From an uncultured Bacilli bacterium (GTDB lineage Bacteria; Bacillota_I; Bacilli_A; RF39; UBA660): a stretch of DNA of 18,343 bases. The position numbers and the translations under genes were made by a program. Every line of letters starts with the position of its first letter. Position 1 is the stretch's first letter. The stretch spans positions 1 to 18,343 of the forward strand of contig CAJGDV010000015.1 of the NCBI GenBank assembly GCA_904502155.1. The letters are read 5' to 3'. Shown piece after piece: positions 6,897 to 14,788 of this stretch. The notes beneath the pieces are model-generated. The model searched no databases. It worked only from the letters and a program-made list of their open reading frames with translations, and had not been told where the DNA came from.

Positions 6897-7831
6897 TATT
6901 CCCCTTCTTTACTATAAATTACATCTAAATTGTCGTTAAATGTGAATTTAATATTTTGTTTTTTTCCATCTATATCAATACGAATATAGTCTTTAGCATA
7001 AATTGCTTCATAATAATTTTCAAAATTATTTTTTACTTGTATTCTTAAGTCGTATAGTTTTTCTTTAGTATAAATATTACCTTTATATCTTTTAAATAAA
7101 TATAATTTTTCACCATCTTGTTCGCTAGCATAATCTTCATTAATATAATTGAAATCATTGCCTTTTAAATAGTAATATTCTTTCATTTTATATTCTTTTG
7201 TAATAATATCTATAGGTAAATTAATTTTATAAATATTACTATTTTCACTTATGTTATATCTTGTATAATATGCTTTATCATTATTAATAATAACATATCC
7301 TCTATTTAATATATAAACATCTAATTTATAATCTTTTTTTAATTTTTTTATACTTGTTGGTTTAACACTTTTTAATTCAAAACCATCAATATAATATAAA
7401 TAATCGTTTTCATCTATACGATAATTATAACCATATTCTATATCATCGAAATCAATAAAATAATCATATTCTTCGAATTTTAGTTCTAGTTCTTCTTTAA
7501 TACTTGTTATTCTTAAATGATTATAACCTAAACTAAAAATAAATAAAACTATTGCTATAATTGGTATTGATACTAAAAATCCTTTTATTCGTTTAAGATA
7601 TTTAGTTGCTTTTTTGTTGTTAATAGCTATAAAGACACCTGTTAAAATTCCTATACATAACGATATAATAAAAATATAAATAACATTATCTATATTAAAA
7701 TTATTTAAATTTAGAAGTTTAAAACTCCAAAAAAACAAAATAATGTTTAGAAAAATAAATAATATAGATATAATAGAATTAATTATAATTCTTGAAAAAA
7801 GTAGAATTTTTTTTCTTTTTCTTTTAGCCAT
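6896..7831 (-). CDS. Three-TM protein with extracytoplasmic domain, paralog 1
   Basis: 311 aa, family not recognised. A strongly basic N-terminus (KRKRKK) precedes TM1 (about 14-40), TM2 (48-68), a Lys/Arg-rich cytosolic loop and TM3 (84-102). The remainder is a Tyr/Asn/Lys-rich extracytoplasmic domain with YDYFIDF after TM3 and LNRGYVI...IYKINL, aligning with the two downstream paralogs. It is the most divergent of the three at the C-terminus. The first gene of a two-gene unit with its own promoter; its TAA overlaps the next ATG. Base composition is as AT-rich as its neighbours. A scaffold, receptor or folding role is possible, but nothing in the sequence decides. Confidence 0.75.
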   Translation of the reverse strand: MAKRKRKKILLFSRIIINSIISILFIFLNIILFFWSFKLLNLNNFNIDNVIYIFIISLCIGILTGVFIAINNKKATKYLKRIKGFLVSIPIIAIVLFIFSLGYNHLRITSIKEELELKFEEYDYFIDFDDIEYGYNYRIDENDYLYYIDGFELKSVKPTSIKKLKKDYKLDVYILNRGYVIINNDKAYYTRYNISENSNIYKINLPIDIITKEYKMKEYYYLKGNDFNYINEDYASEQDGEKLYLFKRYKGNIYTKEKLYDLRIQVKNNFENYYEAIYAKDYIRIDIDGKKQNIKFTFNDNLDVIYSKEGE

Positions 7832-7862
7832 ATACTACCCACTTTCTATTTCCTATAATAAT

Positions 7863-7871
7863 ATTATAACA
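7863..7871 (-). promoter_or_regulatory. Extended -10 promoter for the paralog 1-2 unit
   Basis: Minus strand TGTTATAAT. The -35 position falls in the terminator stem of the lipid operon and has no good match (CTAGTT). The predicted start is near 7856, with a leader of about 24 bases. Confidence 0.65.
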
Positions 7872-7878
7872 TATTATT

Positions 7879-7904
7879 AAAAAAAAACTAGATTAACTAG
7901 TTTT
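7879..7904 (-). terminator. Intrinsic terminator ending the lipid operon
   Basis: Arms AAAACTAG (7884-7891) and CTAGTTTT (7897-7904) with a 5-base loop, followed on the minus strand by a T-run. The TAA stop of the acyltransferase gene (7903-7905) overlaps the stem. Confidence 0.85.
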
Positions 7905-8499
7905 ATTTTTTTTCTTGTTTTATTAGTTTACCAACTTCATTTCTAAGTTTTTCGTTGGCTTGTTCTAAGCTATCATTTTTTCCAACCTTAAAAGGTTTAC
8001 CAAAACGTATTGTTAAATTATTATTTTTCCCTTTTACATATTCTCCTGAAATTCCGAATGGAACAATTGTTGCCCCTGTTTCTTGAGCCATTTTTACAGT
8101 ACCGAATTTAAATGGTAATAAAATTTCATTTGTTCTATTTCTAGTTCCTTCTGGAAATAATCCAATAGCACCACCATTTTTTAAAACTTCAACAGCAGCA
8201 TTTTTAGCGTCATTATCTTTAGTTTGACGGTTAACAGGTATACATCCTGCTAAATCAAAAAACCATGCTGTTTTTTTTGAGTCCCAATATTCTTTTTTTG
8301 CCATATAATGGATAACTCGTTTAGTTGATATAATTGCTAAACATTGATCAAATAAATGTTTATGATTTCCAACTATTAAGATTGGTCCTTCTTTTGGAAT
8401 AACTTCCTTATTAATAATGGTTGGTTTATAATACCATTTAAAAATTGGTCCTAATATTGCTCTACATAATTTAAATCCTCTACTATTTAGTTTTTTCAT
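7903..8499 (-). CDS. PlsC-like lysophospholipid acyltransferase, copy 2
   Basis: 198 aa from the ATG at 8499. A GTG at 8508 is also open, but it is only about 3 bases from the AGAGG site, and the ATG gives an N-terminus closer to that of the copy at 10239-10826. Family motifs are intact: NHKHLFD (catalytic H46 and D51, the HX4D box), a Pro/Val/Asn/Arg block (IPVNRQTKD) and FPEGTRNR (115-122), which binds the glycerol phosphate. Such enzymes transfer an acyl chain to lysophosphatidate or another lysophospholipid at the inner membrane face. The gene overlaps the upstream ligase gene by 17 bases, implying coupled translation. The acyl donor (CoA, ACP or acyl phosphate) and the acceptor cannot be read from the sequence. 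Homologous to, but clearly diverged from, the other copy. Confidence 0.9.
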   Translation of the reverse strand: MKKLNSRGFKLCRAILGPIFKWYYKPTIINKEVIPKEGPILIVGNHKHLFDQCLAIISTKRVIHYMAKKEYWDSKKTAWFFDLAGCIPVNRQTKDNDAKNAAVEVLKNGGAIGLFPEGTRNRTNEILLPFKFGTVKMAQETGATIVPFGISGEYVKGKNNNLTIRFGKPFKVGKNDSLEQANEKLRNEVGKLIKQEKK

Positions 8500-10237
8500 T
8501 TTTTTCACTTTCCTCTTTTTCTAGTTTTCTATAATCTACCTTTTTATAAAGAGTTGTTGGTAATGTTTTTCTAAATTCTATTTCTTTAGGTTGTGAATAT
8601 TGTGCTAGTCGTAATTTACACATGTCTTTAATTTCTTTTTTAATTTTACTTGATGGTTTTACACCTTCATTTAAGACAACAAATGCTTTTGCCACTTGTA
8701 CTTTATATGGATGCGGTATTCCAATTACACAGCATTTAGAAACGTCTTTATGGTCTTCTATTACTTCTTCTATATTACTAGGATATACATTAAATCCACT
8801 TGAAACAATCATTCTTTTAGCACGTTGTGTAAAATATATTATTCCATCTGGAGCTATGTATCCTATATCCCCAGTATGTAACCATCTTTTTCCATCGTCA
8901 TGAATTTTAATAATATTATTTGTTTCTCTTTCATTATTAAGATATCCTTGCATAATAGTAGGTCCACAAACGCAAATTTCTCCTTCTTCGCCATAGTCAA
9001 GTGGAGTTGTTTTATCTATTTCACATATACAAAATTCATTACCAATCATTGGAATTCCAATAGAACCAGGTTTATTAGCTCCATCAAATGTATATGCTGT
9101 TGCTGCAACCGATTCAGTCATTCCATACCCTTTTGTAATTGAAATAGACGCACCTCTTTTTCTTAGAAATTCATTCATGCGGTTTTCCATATTAATTGTT
9201 AAATAGTCACCACCAGATATAACATATTTAAGTTGTGACATATCTACTGATTCAAAGTTTTTATTACCCATCATTGATTCCCACAAAGTTGGAACACCTG
9301 CCAATACATGTGGTTTATCTTTTTTCATCATTTTATAAAATCTATTACTGTTATATTCAGGTACAAGTATAACTTCAACTTTAAGACATAATGGAGCATG
9401 TGTACATACTCCAAGACCAAATCCATGGAATATTGGCAGTAAAGTTACTATTTTTTCTTTTGGTCTTATTCCACTAACATTTACTCCACTTTGTTGCGCT
9501 AAAGCATTGAAATTATAATTACTTATCATAATTCCTTTTGGAGTTCCTGTTGTTCCACCACTATGTAAAATAACTGCTAAATCATCTTTAGAATATTTAA
9601 TTTTATTAACCTTATTATATGTTAGACCTTTTAAAATAAAATCTTGCCAGCTAATAAAATCTTGATCTCCTATTTTTGGTTTTTTAACCTTAATACCTTT
9701 AGTAATAAAATATCCAGCTTTTAAAGCACAATTCATTGATTCTGCTGGTGATACTAATATTGTTTTATAAACTAAAGTTTCATGTAATAAAGGTGCTACT
9801 TTTTCATAATCAAAATCAACTAATAAAAGCATTCTTGATTTTGTTTGTATCATATAATCAACTATTTGTCTTCCACTAGATAGTGGATGAATCATATCAG
9901 CTACTGCACCAATATTATTTGTTGCATAAAACATTATTAGTGCTTCTGGTGTGTTTGGAGCACAAATACTTACAACATCACCTTTTTTTACACCTAAACT
10001 ACGAAGTGATTTACTTGCTTGTTCTATTTTATCAAATAATTCATTATAACTAATTTTAGTATTAAAATAATTTAGTGCAGTGAAATCTTTATCTTGACCT
10101 ACACATTTTTTTAAATATTCATAAATACTTAAATCAGTAAATTTAATTTTTCTTTCTTCCCTATTATAATATGATAACCATGGTTCGTCATCTTTCTTTT
10201 TAAGAATTTTAGTAACTATGTCTTTTATTTTCATCAT
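8483..10237 (-). CDS. Acyl-adenylating ligase (acyl-CoA/ACP synthetase type), copy 2
   Basis: 584 aa, full length for the ANL (class I adenylate-forming) superfamily. Motifs are a P-loop-like HSGGTTGTPK (225-234), YGMTES (371-376), the hinge region HTGDIG (454-459), a SSGFNVYPSNIE block (479-490) typical of fatty-acyl ligases, and the catalytic Lys near 566 (TTLYKKVDYRKLE). The predicted reaction is fatty acid + ATP to acyl-AMP, then transfer to CoA or ACP. It starts one base after the stop of the first acyltransferase gene, with an AAGGAG site. The flanking PlsC-like genes suggest activated chains are used for phospholipid acylation, as in the fused Aas protein of E. coli. It is a paralog of the 10838-12556 gene, roughly half identical by eye. 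Substrate chain length is unknown. Confidence 0.9.
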   Translation of the reverse strand: MMKIKDIVTKILKKKDDEPWLSYYNREERKIKFTDLSIYEYLKKCVGQDKDFTALNYFNTKISYNELFDKIEQASKSLRSLGVKKGDVVSICAPNTPEALIMFYATNNIGAVADMIHPLSSGRQIVDYMIQTKSRMLLLVDFDYEKVAPLLHETLVYKTILVSPAESMNCALKAGYFITKGIKVKKPKIGDQDFISWQDFILKGLTYNKVNKIKYSKDDLAVILHSGGTTGTPKGIMISNYNFNALAQQSGVNVSGIRPKEKIVTLLPIFHGFGLGVCTHAPLCLKVEVILVPEYNSNRFYKMMKKDKPHVLAGVPTLWESMMGNKNFESVDMSQLKYVISGGDYLTINMENRMNEFLRKRGASISITKGYGMTESVAATAYTFDGANKPGSIGIPMIGNEFCICEIDKTTPLDYGEEGEICVCGPTIMQGYLNNERETNNIIKIHDDGKRWLHTGDIGYIAPDGIIYFTQRAKRMIVSSGFNVYPSNIEEVIEDHKDVSKCCVIGIPHPYKVQVAKAFVVLNEGVKPSSKIKKEIKDMCKLRLAQYSQPKEIEFRKTLPTTLYKKVDYRKLEKEESEKNEKTK

Positions 10238-10238
10238 G

Positions 10239-10826
10239 CTATTCTCCTTTATTTTGATTTATTAGTTCAATAACGATTTCTTCTAATTTAGCTTTTTCTA
10301 AATCTAAATCATTACCTTCTAATTGATATGGAGTTCCAAACATAATTGTTGGGCCTTTTTTAAAAGGTTCATATTTACCTTTAATAGAGAAAGGAACTAT
10401 ATAACTATCAGTATCTAATGCTAGTTTTAATGCTCCCATTTTAAATGGTAAAATTATAGTTTCTTTTTTTCTATTTATTGTTCCTTCTGGAAAAATACCA
10501 ATCACTTGATCGTTTTCTAAAACTTTTCTGGCTTCTTCCATGCATTTGCTATCTTTTATATTTCTATTAACAGGTATTACAGCCATGTTTCTAAAAAAAT
10601 ATTTTTTAAATCCTTTAAATAAAGTATGTTTTCCTAAAAAGTGTACACATCTATTTGTTGAAGAAATCAAAATACCACAATCTAAACTATAAGTATGATT
10701 TCCTGCTAAGATTACTTTTCCACTTTTAGGAATATTTTCAAGACCAATATATGTTGGGTTATATAATATTCTAACTAAAAATTTTATAACTGGTCTTAAA
10801 ATTTTATATAAAATTGGTTCTTTCAT
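10239..10826 (-). CDS. PlsC-like lysophospholipid acyltransferase, copy 1
   Basis: 195 aa with the acyltransferase boxes NHTYSLD (H44, D49) and FPEGTINRK (112-120). The second box lacks the Arg usually following EGT (Ile here), a difference from copy 2, which could alter acceptor preference. A hydrophobic N-terminal segment (RPVIKFLVRILYNP) probably dips into the membrane. ATG at 10826 has an AAGGTGAT site and lies 11 bases after the first ligase gene. The role is inferred as acyl transfer to a lysophospholipid or lysophosphatidate using chains activated by the neighbouring ligases. Whether either copy is the essential PlsC cannot be told from this window. Confidence 0.9.
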   Translation of the reverse strand: MKEPILYKILRPVIKFLVRILYNPTYIGLENIPKSGKVILAGNHTYSLDCGILISSTNRCVHFLGKHTLFKGFKKYFFRNMAVIPVNRNIKDSKCMEEARKVLENDQVIGIFPEGTINRKKETIILPFKMGALKLALDTDSYIVPFSIKGKYEPFKKGPTIMFGTPYQLEGNDLDLEKAKLEEIVIELINQNKGE

Positions 10827-10837
10827 ATTATCACCTT

Positions 10838-12556
10838 TTATTCTTCGCTACTTCCTTCTATAGCTTCTCTTTCAAGTCTTTTATAATCGACTTTACCAAT
10901 TAATGTTGTTGGTAATGATTCACGGTATTCATATTCAGCTGGTTGTGAATATTTTGCAAGATTTTTTTCACAAATTTCTTTTATCTCTTTTTTGATTTTT
11001 AAATTATCTTTATATCCATCTTTAAGAATAATAAAAGCTTTTGCTACTTGTACTTTATATGGATGCGGAATACCAACAACTGTACATTTTAATACTCCTT
11101 CATGAGTTTCTATAACACTTTCAATGTGTGATGGGTATACATTGTAACCTGACGATATAATCATTCTTTTTAATCTAGAAATATAAGTAATAATACCATC
11201 TTTATTCATTTTGGCTATATCCCCAGTATGTAGCCATATATGTCCATCTTTATGTCTTTGTAATACTAAATTTGTTTCTTTTTCATTATTAAGATATCCC
11301 ATCATAACAGTTGGGCCTGTAACAACTAATTCTCCTTCTTCACCATATGGTAATTCTTGTTGAGTATTAACTCCTACTATCTTAATATAATCTTTAGGGA
11401 ATGGAATACCTATAGTACCTGGATAGTTAGCATTACCATGTGCTAAGGAAATAGCAGCTAATGATTCAGTCATTCCATATCCTTGTTCTAATTTAATATT
11501 AGCACCATGTTCTTTAAAGAATGTGTTAATATTATTTAATTGTACTTCAGTAAGTGAATCTCCACCAGATACAGCATGTTTCATAAAACTTAAATCCATA
11601 TTGGCTAAACCTTTATTTTTTGTTAAAGCTTCATACAATGTTGGAACACCTGTTATAATAGCAGGTTTATATTTTTTAATTAAGTTATCAAATTCTGAAG
11701 CCTTAAATTGTGGTATCATGACAACTTCCATTCCTAAAATTAAAGTACTATGAATTGAAACACCAAGTCCAAATCCATGGAATATTGGTAAAATAGCTAG
11801 TATTGGATCACCTGGCTCAATATCTTTAAAAATAACATTTATTTGCATTGCTAAAGCATTAAAATTACCATTTGATAAAAGAATTGATTTTGGTGTTCCT
11901 GTTGTTCCACCACTATGTAAAATGATAGCTGGTGTATCTTTGTCAGAGTTTACTTCAAAATTAATTTTGTAACTATCTGATTTTTTTAAAAATTCATTCC
12001 AATAAACATATTCTTCTGATTTTTTAGGAGTTTTAACCTTAATTCCTTTTGTTACATAATATCCAACATTAAGAGGAGTCGGCATTGAATTATTTGGAGA
12101 AACTAAAATTGTTTTATAAACTTTTGTATCTCTAATTATTTTTTCAATTTTTTCATAACAAAAATCAACAGCTACTAACATAACACTATTCGTTTCGTTA
12201 ATAAAATGTTTAATTTCTTGTTCTGCAGATAATGGATGAATAACATTCGCAATAGCTCCTATTTTATTTAGAGCATAAATTGAAATTAAACCTTCAGGTG
12301 TATTTGGCATACAAATAGTAACAACATCACCAGGTCTAATACCATAGCATCTAAATGATCTGCTTGCTCTTTCTATTTCTTTAATAAAATGTTCATAAGT
12401 TAATGTTTTACCAAAATAGTTAATAGCATTAATATTTTTTATTTCATATGCTCTTTCTCTAAGCATTTGGTACATTGATATATTAGGTATCTCAAATTCT
12501 AATTGCTCTTTAGAATAAAATTTTTTCCAAGGTGCATTTAATTTTCTTGTTTTCAT
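10838..12556 (-). CDS. Acyl-adenylating ligase (acyl-CoA/ACP synthetase type), copy 1
   Basis: 572 aa ANL-superfamily ligase. Motifs are HSGGTTGTPK (214-223), GYGMTES (359-365), HTGDIA (443-448), a SSGYNVYPSHIE block (468-479) and the canonical A10 signature TLIGKVDYKRLE with catalytic Lys555. First gene of the four-gene lipid operon; ATG at 12556 has an AGAGG site, and the downstream acyltransferase follows after 11 bases. It differs from copy 2 in having Gly-Lys rather than Lys-Lys at the A10 position and a shorter N-terminus. The predicted role is activation of free (perhaps exogenous) fatty acids for membrane lipid use. Alternatives within the superfamily include aryl or other carboxylate ligases, but the acyltransferase partner favours a fatty acid. 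Confidence 0.9.
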   Translation of the reverse strand: MKTRKLNAPWKKFYSKEQLEFEIPNISMYQMLRERAYEIKNINAINYFGKTLTYEHFIKEIERASRSFRCYGIRPGDVVTICMPNTPEGLISIYALNKIGAIANVIHPLSAEQEIKHFINETNSVMLVAVDFCYEKIEKIIRDTKVYKTILVSPNNSMPTPLNVGYYVTKGIKVKTPKKSEEYVYWNEFLKKSDSYKINFEVNSDKDTPAIILHSGGTTGTPKSILLSNGNFNALAMQINVIFKDIEPGDPILAILPIFHGFGLGVSIHSTLILGMEVVMIPQFKASEFDNLIKKYKPAIITGVPTLYEALTKNKGLANMDLSFMKHAVSGGDSLTEVQLNNINTFFKEHGANIKLEQGYGMTESLAAISLAHGNANYPGTIGIPFPKDYIKIVGVNTQQELPYGEEGELVVTGPTVMMGYLNNEKETNLVLQRHKDGHIWLHTGDIAKMNKDGIITYISRLKRMIISSGYNVYPSHIESVIETHEGVLKCTVVGIPHPYKVQVAKAFIILKDGYKDNLKIKKEIKEICEKNLAKYSQPAEYEYRESLPTTLIGKVDYKRLEREAIEGSSEE

Positions 12557-12581
12557 TATAAAACCTCTTTCTTACAATTCT

Positions 12582-12592
12582 ATTATATAACA
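12582..12592 (-). promoter_or_regulatory. -10 promoter element for the lipid operon
   Basis: Minus strand TGTTATATAAT: a consensus TATAAT, with TG displaced by two bases from the ideal extended position. The predicted start near 12575 gives an 18-base leader with AGAGG. The interval 12593-12628 is an A/T-only-like spacer with no clear -35. Confidence 0.5.
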
Positions 12593-12622
12593 AAAAGAAT
12601 TAATAAATTATTAAAAATTATT

Positions 12623-12646
12623 AAAAAAAGGTTAGAACCCTAACCT
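12623..12646 (-). terminator. Intrinsic terminator ending the ABC transporter operon
   Basis: Arms AGGTTAG (12629-12635) and CTAACCT (12640-12646) with a 4-base loop, followed on the minus strand by six to seven T. The TAG stop (12640-12642) lies in the stem. Confidence 0.88.
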
Positions 12647-13350
12647 ATTTTTGATAAAAACTCTTTTAAACGTTTGTTTTTTGGATGATTATATATTTCA
12701 TCAGGACTTCCTTCTTCAATAATTTTTCCTTCATCCATAAATATAATTTTAGTAGCAACTTCATGTGCAAATCTCATTTCGTGGCTTACGACAACCATTG
12801 TCATTCCTTCGTCTGCAAGGTTTTTCATAAGTTCTAAAACTTCGTTTACCATTTCAGGATCTAGAGCACTAGTTGGCTCGTCAAATAAAATTACTTTTGG
12901 ATTCATCATCATTGATCTTATAATAGCAACACGTTGTTTTTGACCACCTGATAAATTTGCTGGGAATACTTTTTGTTTATCTAATAATCCTACTTCTTTT
13001 AATAATTTACGTGCTTTTTTTATTGCTTCTTCTTCATCCATAATTCCTAATTTTATAGGAGCTAATGTTAAATTATCTAAAACATTTAAATGAGGAAACA
13101 AATTAAAGTGTTGAAATACCATTGAAACTTTTTGTCTGTATTCATCAATATTAGTTATAGGTTTATTTTCAAATAATATTTCTCCTTTATTACTTTGTTC
13201 AAGATGATTAATACATCTTAAAAAAGTTGATTTTCCTGAACCACTAGGACCTATAATTACGATTATATCTTTTTCATTAATTTTTAAATCGATTCCTTTT
13301 AAAACATTTACTTTTCCAAATGATTTATGTAAGTTTTTAATTTCAAGCAT
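12640..13350 (-). CDS. Polar amino-acid ABC transporter ATP-binding protein (GlnQ type)
   Basis: 236 aa, complete. Walker A GPSGSGKST (34-42), Q-loop Gln80 (MVFQHFNLFPH), signature LSGGQKQR (133-140), Walker B VILFDEPTSALD (153-164) and H-loop His190 are all present. It powers uptake by the permease encoded just upstream, whose gene it overlaps by 8 bases. The sequence FQHFNLFPH is typical of the polar amino-acid transporter subclass (GlnQ/HisP/ArtP). Last gene of the three-gene operon. The substrate cannot be told; Gln, Glu, Arg, His or cystine are all possible. Confidence 0.95.
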   Translation of the reverse strand: MLEIKNLHKSFGKVNVLKGIDLKINEKDIIVIIGPSGSGKSTFLRCINHLEQSNKGEILFENKPITNIDEYRQKVSMVFQHFNLFPHLNVLDNLTLAPIKLGIMDEEEAIKKARKLLKEVGLLDKQKVFPANLSGGQKQRVAIIRSMMMNPKVILFDEPTSALDPEMVNEVLELMKNLADEGMTMVVVSHEMRFAHEVATKIIFMDEGKIIEEGSPDEIYNHPKNKRLKEFLSKIG

Positions 13351-14017
13351 TTTGTAATTTCCTTTCCATTAAATTAACTAACTTTGATAGTCCTAATGTT
13401 AATATTAAATAAATAATTGCAATAAATAATAATGGGAAGAAATAATCATAAGTTCTTGATGCAATAATATCACTAGCTTTTGTTAAATCCATAATTCCAA
13501 TATATCCTGCTACTGATGTTTCTTTAATTAAAGTAATAAACTCATTTGCAAGTGGTGGAAGAATATTTTTTAAAGCTTGTGGCATAATTATATATCTCAT
13601 TGTTTGCATATAACTTAATCCTAAGCTTCTACCTGCTTCCATTTGACCTTTGTCAATTGAATCTATTCCAGCTCTTATAATTTCAGATACATAAGCTCCT
13701 GAATTTAGACCAAAGGCAATTATCCCTACAAACAAAATATTTATATCGACACTTTTAAAAATTACATAATAAATTATCATTAACTGTAATACAACTGGTG
13801 TACCTCTAATTAAGTTTACATATAGTGTACATAATAAATTTGCAATTTTCCCTTTTTTATTTCTTTTGTAATTATCTTTTACTAAAGATATTACAATTCC
13901 TATTAAAGTTCCAATAATACATGCTAATAAGCTCATTAATAAAGTATTTAAAAGACCTTCTAAGATAAATTTATATCTTTCATCTTCAAATAAGGTTTTA
14001 TATATTAAATCTATCAT
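13343..14017 (-). CDS. Polar amino-acid ABC transporter permease (GlnP/HisM type)
   Basis: 224 aa inner-membrane permease with about five TM helices. It carries the family RGTP motif (71-74) and the cytoplasmic coupling loop EAGRSLGLSYMQTMRYIIMP (127-146), the EAA motif that contacts the ATPase. Only one permease is present, so a homodimer is expected. ATG at 14017 overlaps the receptor gene stop by four bases (ATGA), and its TGA stop lies within the start of the ATPase gene, so all three genes are translationally linked. TGA as terminator supports the standard genetic code. Confidence 0.95.
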   Translation of the reverse strand: MIDLIYKTLFEDERYKFILEGLLNTLLMSLLACIIGTLIGIVISLVKDNYKRNKKGKIANLLCTLYVNLIRGTPVVLQLMIIYYVIFKSVDINILFVGIIAFGLNSGAYVSEIIRAGIDSIDKGQMEAGRSLGLSYMQTMRYIIMPQALKNILPPLANEFITLIKETSVAGYIGIMDLTKASDIIASRTYDYFFPLLFIAIIYLILTLGLSKLVNLMERKLQNA

Positions 14018-14730
14018 TTTGAGTAATTAATAGTATATTCTTCTATTTTTCCTTCATCGATTAATCTTTGTAATACTTTATTAATTTGATCTAATAATTC
14101 TTTATTCCCTTTTTTTACAGCAACAGCATATTTATCTGTAAATAATTCTTCTTCTAAAATAACTAATTCATTGTTTTCTTTTAGAAGTTCTTTTGCTGGT
14201 AAATAATCCATTACAACACAGTCTACTTTTTTAGCTTTAACGTCTTCAATTGCTGCTAAGAATTTTTTTTGTCTAGTTAATTCAACATCATAATCTTCTG
14301 TTAAAACTAAATCTGCTACTGTTCCAAGTTGAACAGCTACTTTTTTTCCTTTAATGTCTTCTGGTTTTTTTATTTTTGAATCTTTTAAAGTTATTATAAC
14401 TTGTCTACTTGTTGCATATTCTACTGAAAAATCAACTTCTTTTTGTCTTTCTTCAGTAATACTCATTCCGGCTAATGCAAAATCAGCTTTATTACTTTTA
14501 AGTTCATTAATAATAGAATCAAATGCTATATCTTTAATAACTAATTCTTTACCTAATTCTTTAGCTATTTCTTTAGCTATTTCAATATCAACACCTATAA
14601 TTTCATTATTCTCATAATATTCGTATGGTGCAAAACCGGCTTCAGTCACCATTACAATTTCATTTTCATTTTTACTAGAACAACCTGTAATTAGCAAAAA
14701 TGAAAATAATATTAATAATATTTTTTTCAT
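14014..14730 (-). CDS. Amino-acid ABC transporter substrate-binding lipoprotein
   Basis: 238 aa. Lipoprotein signal with lipobox LITGC (Cys17), so the receptor is tethered to the outer face of the membrane as in Gram-positive bacteria. The mature protein is a complete periplasmic-binding fold of the SBP_bac_3 family: FAPYEYYENNEIIGVDIEIA (33-52), then GMSITEERQKEVDFS, then GTVADLVL and the C-terminal lobe. The AGMSIT and R-containing segments normally bind the amino-acid alpha-carboxylate. First gene of the operon, with an AGAGGTAGGA site. Specificity is not readable with confidence. Confidence 0.95.
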   Translation of the reverse strand: MKKILLILFSFLLITGCSSKNENEIVMVTEAGFAPYEYYENNEIIGVDIEIAKEIAKELGKELVIKDIAFDSIINELKSNKADFALAGMSITEERQKEVDFSVEYATSRQVIITLKDSKIKKPEDIKGKKVAVQLGTVADLVLTEDYDVELTRQKKFLAAIEDVKAKKVDCVVMDYLPAKELLKENNELVILEEELFTDKYAVAVKKGNKELLDQINKVLQRLIDEGKIEEYTINYSK

Positions 14731-14753
14731 ATCCTACCTCTTTCTATAATAAA

Positions 14754-14762
14754 ATTATAACA
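14754..14762 (-). promoter_or_regulatory. Extended -10 promoter for the ABC transporter operon
   Basis: Minus strand TGTTATAAT, one base beyond the terminator T-tract of ispH. The predicted start near 14747 gives a leader of about 16 bases with an AGAGGTAGGA site. There is no riboswitch or T-box in this short space. Confidence 0.65.
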
Positions 14763-14763
14763 T

Positions 14764-14788
14764 AAAAAAAGATGTATTTAACACCTTT
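14764..14788 (-). terminator. Intrinsic terminator overlapping the ispH stop
   Basis: Arms 14768-14775 and 14781-14788 pair over 8 bp, including one G-U wobble, with a 5-base loop containing the TAA stop (14778-14780). A T-run of about seven follows on the minus strand. Confidence 0.8.

Noticed and set aside
8483..10237. Non-ribosomal peptide or polyketide loading ligase
   Set aside because: No carrier-protein, condensation or ketosynthase genes nearby; both ligases pair with PlsC-like acyltransferases, which favours lipid acylation.
12593..12628. A/T-only repeats (TTATTAAAAATTATTAAAA) as an operator or origin-like element
   Set aside because: Short, simple AT-rich sequence expected by composition; no DnaA-box-like or conserved dyad could be identified.
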